Part shown: piece by piece, positions 1 to 11,905 of the stretch
Layout of the letters: each line of letters starts with the position of its first letter
Numbering within the stretch: the stretch's first letter is position 1
Notes under the pieces: generated by a model
What the model saw: only the letters and a program-made list of their open reading frames with translations
Database searches by the model: none
Told to the model about the DNA's origin: nothing
Program-made: the position numbers and the translations under genes
NCBI GenBank assembly: GCA_019055375.1
Contig: JAHQIW010007066.1
Location: forward strand, 1 to 64,000
From: Parelaphostrongylus tenuis
Taxonomy: Eukaryota > Nematoda > Chromadorea > Rhabditida > Metastrongylidae
Length of the DNA stretch: 64,000 bases
Direction of reading: 5' to 3'

Positions 1-1600
1 GTTCTAATCGGTTTATTATCGCACGGAAATTAGTCTTTCTGAATAAAATAATCACATGCGGGATAATCAAATGACCATGAATCGTTCTTCATATACAGCC
101 AATTTTGATTGTACTGAGGAATGCACACTTTATCAAAGATTCTGTGCATGGGGGAAAAAATTGCTCTTCAAATTATGCATTTTATCAAGTCTCAAGCATA
201 GTGTTGATCAGCGGCTTATGTCGATATATACTGGATTTTTCACTGGTAAAATTTTCAAAATCAAGTGTACTAAAAGTGCTACACGTGACGTTTCTCTGTC
301 TCTTTCCCAATACCCTGTGCCTGGCAATCCAAACTGTGGTCCTGAAAAGGTTTTGCGGCATGTGCTGTAGTTTTTGTGTTCTATTAGCTACTAATCAGAC
401 GTAAATCATTGTGTTGAGCGTCAACTGATATAATATTTCCTAAACTTATTAGTTCATGAATCATAGCTTATGTGTCTGACTAATTTCTCACCGCATAGGA
501 GTGTTGCTTGTGAGGGGAATGATTACCTTGAATAATTCTGCCTGTGGGAAACTTGCAGAGATGTAATTAGTGCACTCAAACACTGATTTACAATCTTAAT
601 TGAATGCGTATCACTCTAACAAGACGTTAAGTCGCTGAGAAGTTTTGCACAAGTGCAGCTGAACAAGTGCAGAACGTGAGTTTTGACGTTTACCTGTATC
701 TCAGCATCAACATGGCTGGATTTCGCACACTACCCAGCTATGATGAAATGAATAGGCAGCGAACAAAAACTGGATTGTGGTACTTAATGCTACGCAGTCA
801 TAAGACTTATTATAAAACATCTTGCCATTATTTAACTTGATGGGAGCGCCGTGGCCGAGCAGTTGCGAGGCTCATCGCGGCGCGCGCGGATCCGAGCTTC
901 ACCTCCCTCCTCTCACCAGCAGTCAACAATAACGTCTTATAAAACGCCACAGTAAGGCCATCCTCAAGATCGCAAGTAGACTCGCTTAACCAGTATCCCG
1001 TTTAAGAAGAAGAAAAACCAATTTAATGCTAGAATTACTGGGATCCGCACATCGAAGAAAAAAAAAAGAAGAAAAAACACGGTGGTGATGCATCAAATAA
1101 AATTAACTTAGAACAGCTTAAGGGTAGAACACGTTTTGAGCTATTAAGGCCTAAGCCTTGCAGGCGCGCCTGTTTCTTCCTACCGGACTCATCAGTACCA
1201 CTGCATTCGGTTCAGCCGATCCCTCGAGGCTATACTCCTCTATAGAAGACTTGATGCCGAGCAATAAATCACCGCGGCTTGATATCTCAAAACATGCTAT
1301 ATTCTTATCACATTATTACTCTTTCAGCAAGGTCTATGAAAAGCTATCGAACGGAGAGGCTTAATACAGCGTATTCCTAAATCTGATAACTAGACACACT
1401 CATGTCATTTCAATCACGCAATGTCTATTCTCCGGTGCTGCCATTCGAGGTTAAGCAGTAGTATATCTTACTTTCCTTTTCCTGTTAATATAGGAATCTT
1501 TCAGCTCTTTTAATGTCGGGCAGAGATTTTCAAAGGAGATTTTTTGCTGCAGTAGGAATTTTCACTAGACTTTCTGCAAGGTAGTAAACTTCGAATCTTG
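1..1600. other. No gene recognised; GC-rich tRNA-like patch at 842-905
   Basis: AT-rich sequence without a supportable exon. The patch 842-905 is GC-rich and has an A-box-like GTGGCCGAGCAGTTGCGAGG, also seen at 56968-56990 (GTGGCCGAGCAGGTGGCGAG). No matching B box or acceptor stem was found. Exons 5-8 of receptor copy A could not be located here. Confidence 0.3.
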
Positions 1601-1619
1601 GAAAGTTCAAGAATGTACT

Positions 1620-2730
1620 TGTTTGCTTAGAAAGACCTGTCGAAGTGCTGTAGAAGTAAAAATCATCATCTTTGTACGTACACGTCTCTCAAGCAACAAA
1701 TCAATATCGCGCTCATAGAACTCGTCATTCTTGGATTCGAAGAAATTTGTCAACCGTCGACGCCAATGACTGATGCCTCGGAACTCCTTGTTCGAGTGCT
1801 CTACCGCTCGGAAGAGGCGATAGTCAGAAGAGAATAGGTCAGTACTCTACGCGGATGATTCAGCAAGTCCCAGACCGGTTTGATCAACTTCTTCTTTGTC
1901 AATTTGGTAACATTCGGCTTTGCGCTGTCTTGAAGCAAGATGAGATTGTGGCAATGTCAATGTAACAGGCGACGTTGCAGCGGTCCAGGTGCTCACACTG
2001 GCGTTTGGCATTAATCGTCTCGCCGGCTGGCAACAAGTCTCAGTGACGGCTCGGTTCGGTCTCAAATATGACCAAGATACTGTTTGCCCAAATCGATTTG
2101 GACGTGGAGTTGGAGTTCCTCGTTGGCCTGATGACAACCACTGATTTGAACGACGTTGACTCTTGAAAAAATCCACTTTCGTCGGCGGTGAAGACCTTGG
2201 CCAGAAATGGAAGAGCGTAGATTACGATGGAGTAGTTTTTGAGCCATGTTCTTAGCTTTGTACATCTGTGCTTGAGTGAACTCGCGTGGAATCCATTGAT
2301 ACTCTTCCCACTCCTTGCCTGCTGCTTTGAATATTCTGCAGATTGTCACCTGATCACGCCAAAATCTTCGGCCAAGTCCACGGTGCTTAAAGTCGGATCC
2401 TCTTCAGCTGCTTCAATGACGGCCCATCAATCAACTTCGCGTAGACGTCCAGAGCGCAGCTCGTCTTTCAAGTTGGTCTTGCAAGCATGAAACCCAGCAA
2501 AGATCCGAAATGCTACCCTCTTGGACACAAATCTTTGAGCTTTCACAAGGTGGATTTCTTGAAAAACAACCTGTGCATCGCGTCTCAATTCAGGCTCGCA
2601 AAGCAGCAAATTGCGATAAAGGTTTGGTGGAGCGGCCATGAAGCCGCGATTATGGACAGATTTGGTACTAAAAGAAGGCTCAGAGCATTTGCACATAGGC
2701 GACATTGATTTGTTGCCTGAGGGATGGTAA
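1620..2730 (-). mobile_element. Mariner transposase remnant 1
   Basis: Degenerate Tc1/mariner transposase on the minus strand, broken by frameshifts. The order of recognisable pieces is: N-terminal part at 2430-2640 (FHACKTNLKDELRSGRLREVD), WIPREFTQAQMYKAKNMAQK with the LL..N motif at about 2230-2320, VFTADESGFF (equivalent of IVTGDEKW) at 2165-2194, LLPAGETINAKR at about 2000-2040, and the C-terminal SDYRLFRAVEHSN with FFESKNDEFYERDIDLLLER at 1660-1830. These are the standard landmarks of a mariner of about 340 aa. The original ORF is lost. It sits downstream of receptor copy A, where its missing exons 5-8 might have been. Confidence 0.85.
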
Positions 2731-3329
2731 AAATGTGTGCAGAATGATGACTCATACTTTGAATAGACAGAATTGTTTCAGGTTGATGGCGCGTGATTTG
2801 AATAGGAAAAATGTGATCACTCTATGATGCTCTAGTTTCAAAACTTATGTGAAGAGCTAGTATTACGATTACAGCAAAATACAGCCAATCCTCGTCAATC
2901 ACAAAAACATTCATCAAGTTCAGCATTGTAGGCTTTAACCTGAAGATTGGACCCTCATATCACATTTGAACCCACAAACTTAGGTGAGACGAGCCCATTG
3001 AGAAGTTCATTGAGCTTACTATGACAACCAGCATCGTTCGCACAACTTACAACTTCACGTGCTCCATCTCAAGGCAAGCTGAAGTTTCCAAAAGTATCTA
3101 AACGGTCATCGAAGTGTTTGCATTTTCGTTGTAGGTGCTATCCCAAAGTTCCACTCGAATTAACCATTGCTTAGGAAACTTAGGAAATTCGTTTTTGTCA
3201 AGAAGCAGAGAATTTACTGAGTTTGAAAATGAAGAATTCTATAGACAGGGGTATATCTTAATCATTAATTGCTCCCTGGAGACATGCCGTTGTTGAAAGC
3301 GAAACTGCAAAACGCTGAGGAAAAGTGAT

Positions 3330-4790
3330 GAGGAGAGAATTTTAAAGTTGGAAAGCCGCAGCTATGCTTGAAGCTGTAAGTGCTGAAGATCATCAACAAT
3401 GCCCATTTGGGCTTCGCCAATTACAAAATAAAGGAATTTGCTCTCCAACGCTTGCATGGAGCAAACAGGACTACCAGAAAATCGATTAAAAGAATGTTTC
3501 TCACTAAGATTCCCATGTCGTCAATTAATTACAAACATTGGGTCTTCTGTTCCTAGTCCGACATGCAATTTTGTCGGTGAAAGCTTTCACAACCCTGGTC
3601 GGCGCAGGATAAGATCTGAACACTTAAAGAACCATCAAGCAGTTTTCCATCAACACACTGACCCTACCGTTTATACGCCCCTTGTTGGGAATGTAATGTT
3701 GCTATATAGTTAAAAACCAGTATAGTGGCGTTACTTCTCAAAAAAGAAACTCCTATACCACTGGTAATTATCGCCCGTACTGCTTGCTGTCTGTCGTCTA
3801 TTAACCCTTCCATCGATTTATAATAAGCATGATTGACAAACAGTGACTATGTATGACCATATAAGCAAGCAGGATTTTGAAAGGCGATTGACATTAACAA
3901 AGCACGCATACGATACCATGATCTAATGAAGTGCGAGTAAGAGACACCGCTCTGCCTCACTTTCGTTAATTTAAAAACTGCTCTAAACTTCACTGAGAGA
4001 TAAGGGTTTGGGAAAACATCCATGATGTCACTGTTTAGAGCAGTGAAATTTATATGAGCTATATTAAGATGTACGACGAAAAGATTGCCATTCTGAATCG
4101 CTAATACCTTGACATAGGAAAGCCATTGCAACGAAAACAGTGTTCACCAAATTCATCATTTTCACCTCGTTGATGATATGGTTCTTATATTACCATGCAT
4201 CAAAAGAATAAACGAATATTGAACGACACCATCAAAGCTTGCAGAAAAATGGCAGATTACGTTTCCGAATTGAAGAGGTGCTTATTGAAACTTGTTGGTT
4301 TTGTGGCTCCCATTCACCTCACAATGAATATCTCCAAATGATCTGAGTCCCGCTAGGTTGAAAATTAATATAATTAACAGCTAGCAAAATTTTTATACGA
4401 GGAAGCGGACAGCTTGTGAAAAGCTCATGGACATTGAGGGCGTAGTAAAGAGGAGCAAGAACACTCGATCGGTTGTCTATATTCTCGACTCAACGAGCTA
4501 TCTTAACATTAAATCAAAATATGACTTTCACGTAAAGACGATAAAAATCCACCTAAGGTTACTATAAGTGTATTTCAGTGTACCGAATATGTGGTGTATT
4601 TCAACGACAACCGATAAACGAGAGCCATTATCGATGAATTGTTTCGAGATGTCATACGCGCAGCATGAAGATCGCCTACCCAATATCTCTTGAAAAGCAG
4701 AAGAGAAGCTCAACGATTTCTACGGAGACGGGAGTCTAATAGATTGCTGCGGCACGTGATAAGGATAAATGATTGCCTTTTGATGTTTTG
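3330..4790 (+). mobile_element. RTE-type non-LTR retrotransposon fragment 1
   Basis: Highly eroded RTE remnant on the plus strand. The region 3400-3470 matches the GFANYKTK-like segment of the copy at 27.8 kb. 3600-3640 matches the RIRSEHLK block. 3755-3800 matches NYRPICLLSVVY. LCLTFVNLKTALNF at about 3951-3992 corresponds to LCLTFIDLKKAFD, the RT motif A, with the Asp changed to Asn. 4428-4500 reads DIEGVVKRSKNTRS, matching the post-RT region. A possible end lies at 4710-4790 (RRRESNRLLRHVIRIND). The pieces are in the right order, but multiple frames and stops intervene. Confidence 0.7.
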
Positions 4791-5815
4791 TGGAGGTGGC
4801 CAAGGGCGACCAGTGAATAGGTTATACTACTGCGGTAAAGTTTCCAAACCAGATGCTGATTTTGATTTATTGCCTAATTTATTTCTTGCGACATGGTACG
4901 ATGTGAGAAGTAGTCATAAGAACACTGAGACACGAACAAAATTGAAATATAATAAATGCGCAGTGGACATGAACAGTTTGCCGCTTGCGAAGGCGCGCGC
5001 GTCCCTCCATCCGAGTTCAAAACACAATTGAGAAAAAGGCAGAACATGTTGTAATGCTAATGTGCGCGTTCCTGAATGGCATAGCACCAATACGAGTCCA
5101 TTATACATACACCAATTTCTTAGTATTGTTAGCTTCTAAACTTTTTTGCAGTTTTACTAAACTTACTGATGGTTACAAAAGCCAGATGATAGTGTACTAA
5201 CCGTGTTTTAATTCTCAGATAAATCAATGTGCTACAGTCAGGTAAAGAAATCAGTACTAGGACGGTCAGTTTGCTATAAAACTCTGTGTAAACGTGTATG
5301 ATACGAGCACACGTTGTGTGGGAGAAGATCCACGTCCATTTCACAGTATCGAAGACGAGGAAACAGCTTCGGTCTGAAGGAACATAATAGACAATGTAAT
5401 AGAACAGTCCGTAGTGCTGTACAGACATGACATAACAAAATGTGCAAATTGAATTAGCACACATTCCACGAATAAGGAAAACTAACTTTAGTGTAGCAGA
5501 ACTTTTGTAGAAGTATCTTGTATGCACCTACACGACTTTTGTGGGAAACAATTTACGAATAAAATGGTTATGAAATTATCACGCTTGCTGTAGAAGCGAT
5601 AACGCGCTCAATGTATTAGTTAAAGGCATCCTTCCTAATGTTAATATTGGTGTTAGTTTGCATTTGAGGGTAATCAAGTCCCTTATTATTCCTGGCGTTT
5701 TCATTATTGGACCAGATTTATCTGGAAATATAAAATGAGTAGCAGCGACTGACTTTAAGCTAATTGGGTATTCGTAAATTTGTGTCATTTGAATGCTCTA
5801 AATCATTAATTCCTT

Positions 5816-6290
5816 TCGTTTAGAGTGGTTCTGAAGTCCTCGCTCAAACTTCAGTGTGCCTGGCAGCTATTTCTGAGGCAAGTATGAGGACTCTTATGGA
5901 CAGTTCTACAGCGCAAGACACTTGTTTTCTCCTTTCACTTTCGTCAGTTGTACGGTGCCTCTCGGTTCAGTCAGTTTTGCAGGAAGATATCTCCTCTCCT
6001 GCTATCCTTTATTCTTTCCACAGGCATATCGAAATTTCAGCGACGTCTCAAAAAAAAAAACTCAGAACGGAAGGTATAATGTTTCAAGAAAATCGGCCAA
6101 GAGTAATTGAGTGAGCAACAATGTCCTTTCGCTAATCTTATCACTTGACGGCGTGTGTAAGTGTTAAGTCATCAGTTACTCTTGGAAGGAGATATCTCTT
6201 CGCTAAACGACTGAGCCGAAAGACACAGCGCAACTGACGAGGCTGAGCATCACGTGTCTTGCATTGTATAAGTGTCTATAAAAGACCACG
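5816..6290. mobile_element. Palindromic MITE
   Basis: Inverted arms at about 5884-6003 and 6186-6288 share GCAAGACAC, CGTCAGTTG, TCGGTTCAGTC (CGGCTCAGTC) and GATATCTCCT. The outer block CCTTTCGTTTAGAGTGG and CCTCGCTCAAACTTC also begins the element at 11.69 kb. A related arm is at 11488-11600. Confidence 0.55.
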
Positions 6291-6299
6291 TGCATAACT

Positions 6300-7120
6300 C
6301 AGAATTAACCATCAAGCATGTTAAATCATTAGTGTTTTTCTTTTGGAATAACAAGAACCAGAAACATTCTCATTTTCGCTCTTTCTTCGAAGAAAAACTT
6401 ATGAATGATCGTTCACATAATTTCATGCTATTGCAATGTCTGTAGTTCTATATACCTTTGATTACTGCAATTTTGAATAACGGCGAGAAAAAATCTTTTT
6501 CATATCACTGAACAAACGCAAGGTTGGCGAGAAATACTCATTAGATTATTAGGTAACGCTTCCGAGCTTTCGCGTTTTTCAGAACCAGGTTTAGCTAGCG
6601 ATGATCGACGTCTGGTCGTTGTAGCGATGAGTGCGCTCGTTGTCGTGACGAGCTGTATCTGCACGAACAGGTACCCGCTTGGATAAAAGTCTCTCAGTGG
6701 TCCTATTTATGAAGGACAAGTGATGGTCTGCTGCTGCCACGCAATATGATAGCATTTCAGCCTCAATAGCTAGCTGATACAAAATTATGCATCTTTCTGA
6801 GCCAGCTGATATGTGGTCGACTGCTTTAGGACCCACTGACGTCACAAGGAGATCATAATGGATGTGGGAAAATGATCAATATCTGCCTTGTATCAAAAAG
6901 CACTAGGTAGAGGCGCTCTAAAAGCAGAAACCACTTTACTTGATTTGACTCGCTTCGTGCAAACGCCCAAGTGTGAAGACGACAACCTGTGAGTCAAGGC
7001 ATTGGATCAGTCTTGCTACCAAAAGGAAAGGTCAAAGATTTCTTGGAATTGATATTTTTCAAGTGAGCCCTGTGTCAGCTCACTAGTTAGAAAATACATG
7101 TGATTAATGTGGTATCAAGA
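6300..7120. other. Intron or spacer of copy A without recognised features
   Basis: Between exon 3 and exon 4 of receptor copy A. Short ORFs on both strands show no family motif. The MITE at 5816-6290 ends at its border. Confidence 0.3.
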
Positions 7121-7372
7121 TTTAATTAGATTCGGTTACCGCGATTAAAGGACAAAAACGTCAAAACTCTCTCCAAATTAATGATGCTATATGGTTGAAC
7201 CTGACCATCCAACAGATCAAAACGACGAAAGCAGTAGTTTTCACAATTAGTACAAGAGACGCTCGTAGAGGAGACGTTATGGCAATCAATCTGTTCAAGG
7301 CAATGGTTAGATGAGAGTAAAGGTTCACAATCCGCATCACGAGAACTATCAAACCGAACAGATCGCCTATTA

Positions 7373-7500
7373 AAAAAAAGCTCTCGGCGTTGATCAATCC
7401 CTGAGGGATGCGCCATGCATTCGACTTCAATTTTTAACTTCCTTTGAGGTGATTGAATGCACATCTGGCCTTTACAATGACTCGCGGTGGCCAATCGCCT
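7373..7500 (-). mobile_element. SINE tail joined to exon 3 of receptor copy A
   Basis: The 3' half of the tRNA-derived SINE lies directly against the truncated start of exon 3 of receptor copy A. The SINE tail (CATTCGACTTCAATTTTTAA, AGCTCTCGGCGTTGATCAAT) fuses with the receptor reading frame and creates an artificial 89-codon ORF (7161-7430). The first roughly eight codons of exon 3 and its acceptor are missing. Confidence 0.7.
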
Positions 7501-8689
7501 ATTAGCTGTGCGGAAATCTCAATTCCACTGTAAGTGGCAAAGTTTTTTACTTACTGAAATATGTGAAAATTTTGCAAAACATTCTATATATTCAGCTAGA
7601 TAGCTACTCTTATGTACATTCTAATGCAACATTGTCTTGGAAATTTTCAATTACCGAAAAAATTAGAAATAAACAACAATATACGTACCAAATCCAAACT
7701 TTCTTAACCATGCAGGCTTTATTCCGATATGAAAGGACAAATGAAAAATCGACTGCGTTCGCTCGATAGGAACTTTTAATAGGAGTGTTAGTCACAAGCT
7801 CACAAGTTAAACTACAGTGCCAAATGGCCGGCTCTTAGAACACACTTATAACGCTGCAAAATTTATTGAAAACTACGTCTCAGACGTGCATATTACTTGT
7901 CGGGCAGAGCCTTTTCCGTGGACAATTATAATCATTCGGTACTATAGTGGTAGCTGATTCCATCGCTGTGCTTATATCCGGAAAAGACCGTTCCTCTGCA
8001 ACACAGCGGTAAAATAAGTTGAACTCGATGTGTGTGCAAGATGGCCCTTGACCAACTCACGTGAAGACACGTGAGCCGCCCGCGTTCGATGACGCGATGA
8101 TCATCGATTTATCGGGCATATGAGCGTAATGAGAAGTGTTGCTCCAGTAATTCACGTGGATCGCCCCACGCACCGGAACGTAAACTGGCCAAAGGCCACC
8201 TTGCCCAGACATATGGATTCAACTATTTTACCTGTTGCGTTGCAGTGGAAAGCTCTTTTTAGAATATAGGCACAGAGATCGAATCAGCTACCATTATCAA
8301 ATGATTACTAGTAGTTCGAAGAAAGAGATCTGTCCGGCGAGAAATATGCGCATCTGCATCGCAAGAAATCTACCTCTGTAACAATGTCGAAAAAGGTCTT
8401 TTTCGAAAACAGATAACATGAAGCTGTAGGCCTGAGAACGCAGCATTCGCATGGTTGCTAACATTCCTATGAAAAATTGTCGTTCGGAGGCCGGTTTTGT
8501 CCCACCATGACCGAATAGAACCACTACGTAATTATTTCTCTGTGATGAGTAGGTGATCAAGCCTGTAATGAGTTTCACCACAATTTTGCAAATTCGGGCA
8601 ACTTATCTGGGAACGACTATTGCGTAGCTCCAACGAAGCGCCGAATTCGTGTTTTTTTACTAACTCTAGTTCTTATCCTACTTGTTCTG

Positions 8690-9095
8690 TCGTCCTTACT
8701 CTACTTGTGCCGTACTGGTCCTCATAACGGGCTCAAAAATGTTATCACGTTATTAAATTATCATTGTTTTGAGCGAGATCTATAAAAACAGTCGAGAGTA
8801 GGATACGATTCATTCTACCAGTCACAAGCACTCAACTGTGCACACTACGATGTAGGTGGATTGTGTCACCTTACATGCGGTGATCTATTATCTGGCGTTG
8901 CGTCAATCTTATGTGTATAGGGGTATATTCCCAAGGGATTGGCTGAACCGAAGGGCATCTTACTATTGAGGAGCCCGGAAGAGCGAAACAGGCGCCTGTT
9001 AGCAATGTAGAAGCACCGGTCCTCATAACATGCTCAAACATATTATCATGTTATCGGATTATAACAGTTTTCAACAAACTGCCATAAGACTCGAA
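8690..9095 (+). repeat. Pair of diverged direct repeats
   Basis: The block at about 8708-8775 (CTGGTCCTCATAACGGGCTC, AAAAATGTTATCACGTTATT) recurs at 9015-9080 (CCGGTCCTCATAACATGCTC, AAACATATTATCATGTTATC). About 300 bp separate them. No gene is seen in the interval. Confidence 0.45.
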
Positions 9096-9527
9096 ATCGT
9101 AACCAAATTCTCTACTTGGTGACTGAATATATTATTTCAAGTTACGGCTACTCATTACTTCGGCTTGCCGGTTGTATGCAATTGCCTTAATATGGAGTGG
9201 AAATGAAATGTATGTAATCACAGCAAAATCTAGAGAAAAACAGTTCGCAAAAGGAGTGACTATTTGTAAAAAATTAGCAGTAACTATAAGCTCCAAAGCC
9301 TTACAATAATGACATAGATGCAGACCAGAAGGTAAAGACAAGTGGAAAACCCATACTGGCGACGGTGTGAGAGATGTACAGCAGTGCTATATAGTCAGTA
9401 CTGTTAAAGGCTAAACCAAATAATCCTACCTAAAAGTCACATATTTTTTTTTCTGTTGCTCAAAAACGACATTTCTTTCTATTCAAGTGCTTCCAACGAA
9501 GGTATGATGTGATAAATGTATCCATTG

Positions 9528-9672
9528 ATGTCGAGTGATATGCAAAACTTTTGTGCCAGTTGGGAGCATTGCACCACGGACGGCTGCTTTAACACTACTC
9601 TACGCCCCGGACAGGGGAATGTGGGTTTGAGTCCCACCTAACGCAAAAGTACCTCACATTTCTCTACATAAT
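9528..9672 (+). mobile_element. Single tRNA-like SINE unit
   Basis: It begins with the family border GAGTGATATGCAAAACTTTT and contains a B-box-like GGGTTTGAGTCCCACCT. It ends with CTACATAATTGAGT. It lies between exons 1 and 2 of receptor copy A. Confidence 0.5.
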
Positions 9673-9978
9673 TGAGTAAGTTTCTGTATATATCACTGAA
9701 GAAACTGCTTGAGACTCATCACGGCCATGATCAGTGACGCCGCAATGTTTTCTGGGTGAACATGTAGCGAACTGGAGAGGAGACTTAGCATCTGAGAAGT
9801 GTGTTAGTAACTCATTGTTCATTAATAAATAAAAGTTGAATAACATTTTAGAAGACTAACTTTCTATTAAGCTGACTCTAAAGACATTACAACTAAATAT
9901 CAAAGACTCACCTTTTTTAGCCGATTCGTGCTTGGCAACGTAGTGGTAGTATTAGCAGCGATACCAGAACACTTCGTT

Positions 9979-10013
9979 ACCTAACGTTTCGGCGGAACCC
10001 CTTCTTCAGAGCT
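9979..10013 (-). ncRNA. Solo hammerhead-like motif
   Basis: The minus strand reads AGCU, CUGAAGA, A, a stem II of GG...CC, GAAAC, GUU, AGGU. This is the same 35-nt layout as the PLE-linked motifs. No PLE coding sequence is adjacent, so it may be a solo terminal fragment. The flanking DNA at 9930-9978 and 10014-10050 shows no gene. Confidence 0.4.
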
Positions 10014-10474
10014 TGGGCGTGTGCTGTCCTCAAAAACAGTTTTGATTACAAAAGCAAAACGGCAAATGCCATTCCATACTTTCGCCACATGTTCAAAAAG
10101 CGATTATGAAAACGTCGCACAACGCCATTATCTCCGTTGCGTCGTTTGAAAGATCTATATACGTCAACTATGCAGCATGAAAGATACATGGCCTTAGGCA
10201 TCAAAATTTCATGTATATAAATTATTATTCGCATGGAGGACTTCAGCTGTTTAAACGCTTTCGTATAAGTGTAGATGGTGAACCAGGGAGCTGATTCTAA
10301 GATATTAGATTCATGCTATAGGCATTGCCCTACCGAATAAATAGGTTTGCGCTGACACTGCATACAGAACCATCAATAGCCAACTTTTGCAATAAGCAAC
10401 TATTGAAAGAGCGTGAATAAAACACTGTGATGAGTTCAGTGTTCTCAATGAGAACAAAGTTCAATAAAAAAGGA

Positions 10475-10762
10475 CAAAGCTCTCGGCGTTGATCAATCCC
10501 TGAGGGATGCGCCATGCATTCGACTTCAGTTTTTTAAACTTCGTTTGAGGCGACTGAATGCATATCTGGCCTATACAGTGACTCGTGGTGGCCTCCCTCT
10601 GGACCGAGTCAGTGCTGCTTATCCTCCCAGACGAGTCTGAAACCAGTATGGTACCAATTTATCGACCCCAGAGGGATGGATGGCTTGGTGAGCCATGAGC
10701 GCGAGATCGAACCATTGACCTCGTGTGCGGCGCAGAGCACCTCTAACCACTGTGCCACATGT
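10475..10762 (-). mobile_element. tRNA-derived SINE, best copy
   Basis: About 290-bp SINE-like unit read on the minus strand. The head has a Pol III A box (GTGGCACAGTGGTTAGAGGT) and a B box (GGTTCGATCTC about 45 nt later). The body contains GGCTCACCAAGCCATCCATC, and the tail ends in CGCATCCCTCAGGGATTGAT followed by AACGCCGAGAGCTTTG. It gives a spurious ORF start (MAHPSGIDQRREL) shared with the copy at 7.4 kb. Related copies: 46375-46627, 20600-20862, 49711-49965, 58080-58235, and tails at 7373-7500 and 51310-51375. Confidence 0.75.
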
Positions 10763-10832
10763 ACAACATTAACCTAGTAGTAATCTATGTTTACTGATGA
10801 AGCGATATAATAATTTAATAAATCCCTATTAT

Positions 10833-10867
10833 GGCTAACGTTTCGGTGTGCCGCCTTCATTAGTGCC
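10833..10867 (-). ncRNA. Degenerate hammerhead-like motif
   Basis: The minus strand reads GGCA, CUAAUGA, A, GG...CC stem II, GAAAC, GUU, AGCC. The core G of CUGA is changed to A, which should abolish cleavage in a canonical hammerhead. The layout and length match the PLE-linked motifs, so it is probably a decayed PLE terminal piece. Confidence 0.35.
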
Positions 10868-11487
10868 ACAGTGATTTGAGTCATGCTGTAGGAAAAACTA
10901 CTAGTGTTTTAGGGAAAGCGAAAACTTTCTATTGACACTACAGGCAATACGGTGGATAGCTCGTGATCGGATTGCGCAGGAAATGAACTGATAACTGCCG
11001 ATCTTGAATGAACAGCATATACTAAAATTAGGTGCTATCTATTGAAACCGGTGAAAGTCGATTCGAACTATCAGAAACAGACATAACTAGTACTAGCTCA
11101 ATTTTTACCAAAATATTTTTGAGAAAGTCACATGACTCGTCAGGTGAAATACAATTTTTTGACTAGTGTTCACTGTTTGTTCCTTTTCATAGTATGGATC
11201 GCTATGTGGGCCTATTTCGGCAAGTAGGTGAGATATTTTTTAGAGAAGGTTTATTTCACTCCCAACAAAAAATTCAAGTTCTTTTTTGGAAGGCACAGAA
11301 GAGCGTTTAATCAATTCGCCACCGAAAACGCTGAACAGCTTCGCACAGAGTTGTTAACAATTTGTGTTCCCCACATAAATTCATTGATAGAGGTGCGCAT
11401 TGGATGACCATTAAAACATACTAGAGGTTAGAAAAGTCACAAGATATTACCGGCAGTTTTTTTTTTGAGCCTTTCGTGATGTCTGCT

Positions 11488-11905
11488 CTGGCACTTATAC
11501 AGTGCGAGTGTTTTTGCCATTACATCCTCGTCAGCTGCACAGTCACGTCCGGTTCAGTCAATTCCGCCAAAATATTTCCCTTCTGAAAGAACAGAAGCCG
11601 AAATACTTACCAGCCGTAAGGAGAAAAAATCGACGAACGCACAGTGCTGTGCGCTCATTGCTCTTGGTTGGTAACCGTGATATATCATACCTTTCGTATT
11701 GAGTGTTTCTTGAGACCTCGCTCGAATCTCAATAATCGTGAGAGTTATTTTTCTTATTCTTTATTATTTTCATTACTATTTTTTTATTATTTTTGGTTAT
11801 CATGCCCATAACAGCTCATGTATGGCTCAAAAATAACTATCAGCCATAACGAAACTTGAGCGAGGTCTCAAGAAACATTCAAAACGAAAGGTATGATAAG
11901 CTACA
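11488..11905. mobile_element. Palindromic MITE relative with 45-bp inverted ends
   Basis: The end ATCATACCTTTCGTATTGAG with TTTCTTGAGACCTCGCTCGA (11680-11730) is inverted at 11848-11900 (TTGAGCGAGGTCTCAAGAAA, AACGAAAGGTATGAT). The preceding 11488-11600 block resembles the arms of 5816-6290. An AT-rich centre lies between the ends. Confidence 0.55.

Larger units (their letters stand above)
5202..9791 (-). pseudogene. Srx-type chemoreceptor copy A (exons 1-4, broken)
   Basis: Fragment of a nematode 7-TM chemosensory GPCR. Exon 1 is 9720-9791 (24 codons, N-terminus and start of TM1). Exon 2 is 9305-9429, exon 3 about 7172-7370 (TM3-TM4, with LYSHLTIALNRLIAI and TTAFVVLICWM), and exon 4 5202-5373 (TM5, SCFLVFDTVKWTWIF, then LVLISLPDCSTLIYLRIK). 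Compared with copies B-D several defects are visible. The exon 1 donor is AT instead of GT. Exon 2 has lost 36 nt in frame, removing the NPALR..FG loop after TM1. The start of exon 3 is replaced by a SINE tail (7373-7500), and its donor reads GA instead of GT. Exon 4 is one base short before its GTTAGT donor. Exons 5-8 were not found; the interval to the left edge holds RTE and mariner remnants. Family assignment rests on motif order seen in the sequence. Its status as a pseudogene is inference. Confidence 0.75.

Noticed and set aside
3847..4131. 94-codon minus-strand ORF
   Set aside because: The plus strand of this region aligns with the RTE reverse transcriptase (LCLTFVNLKTALNF), so this ORF is antisense.
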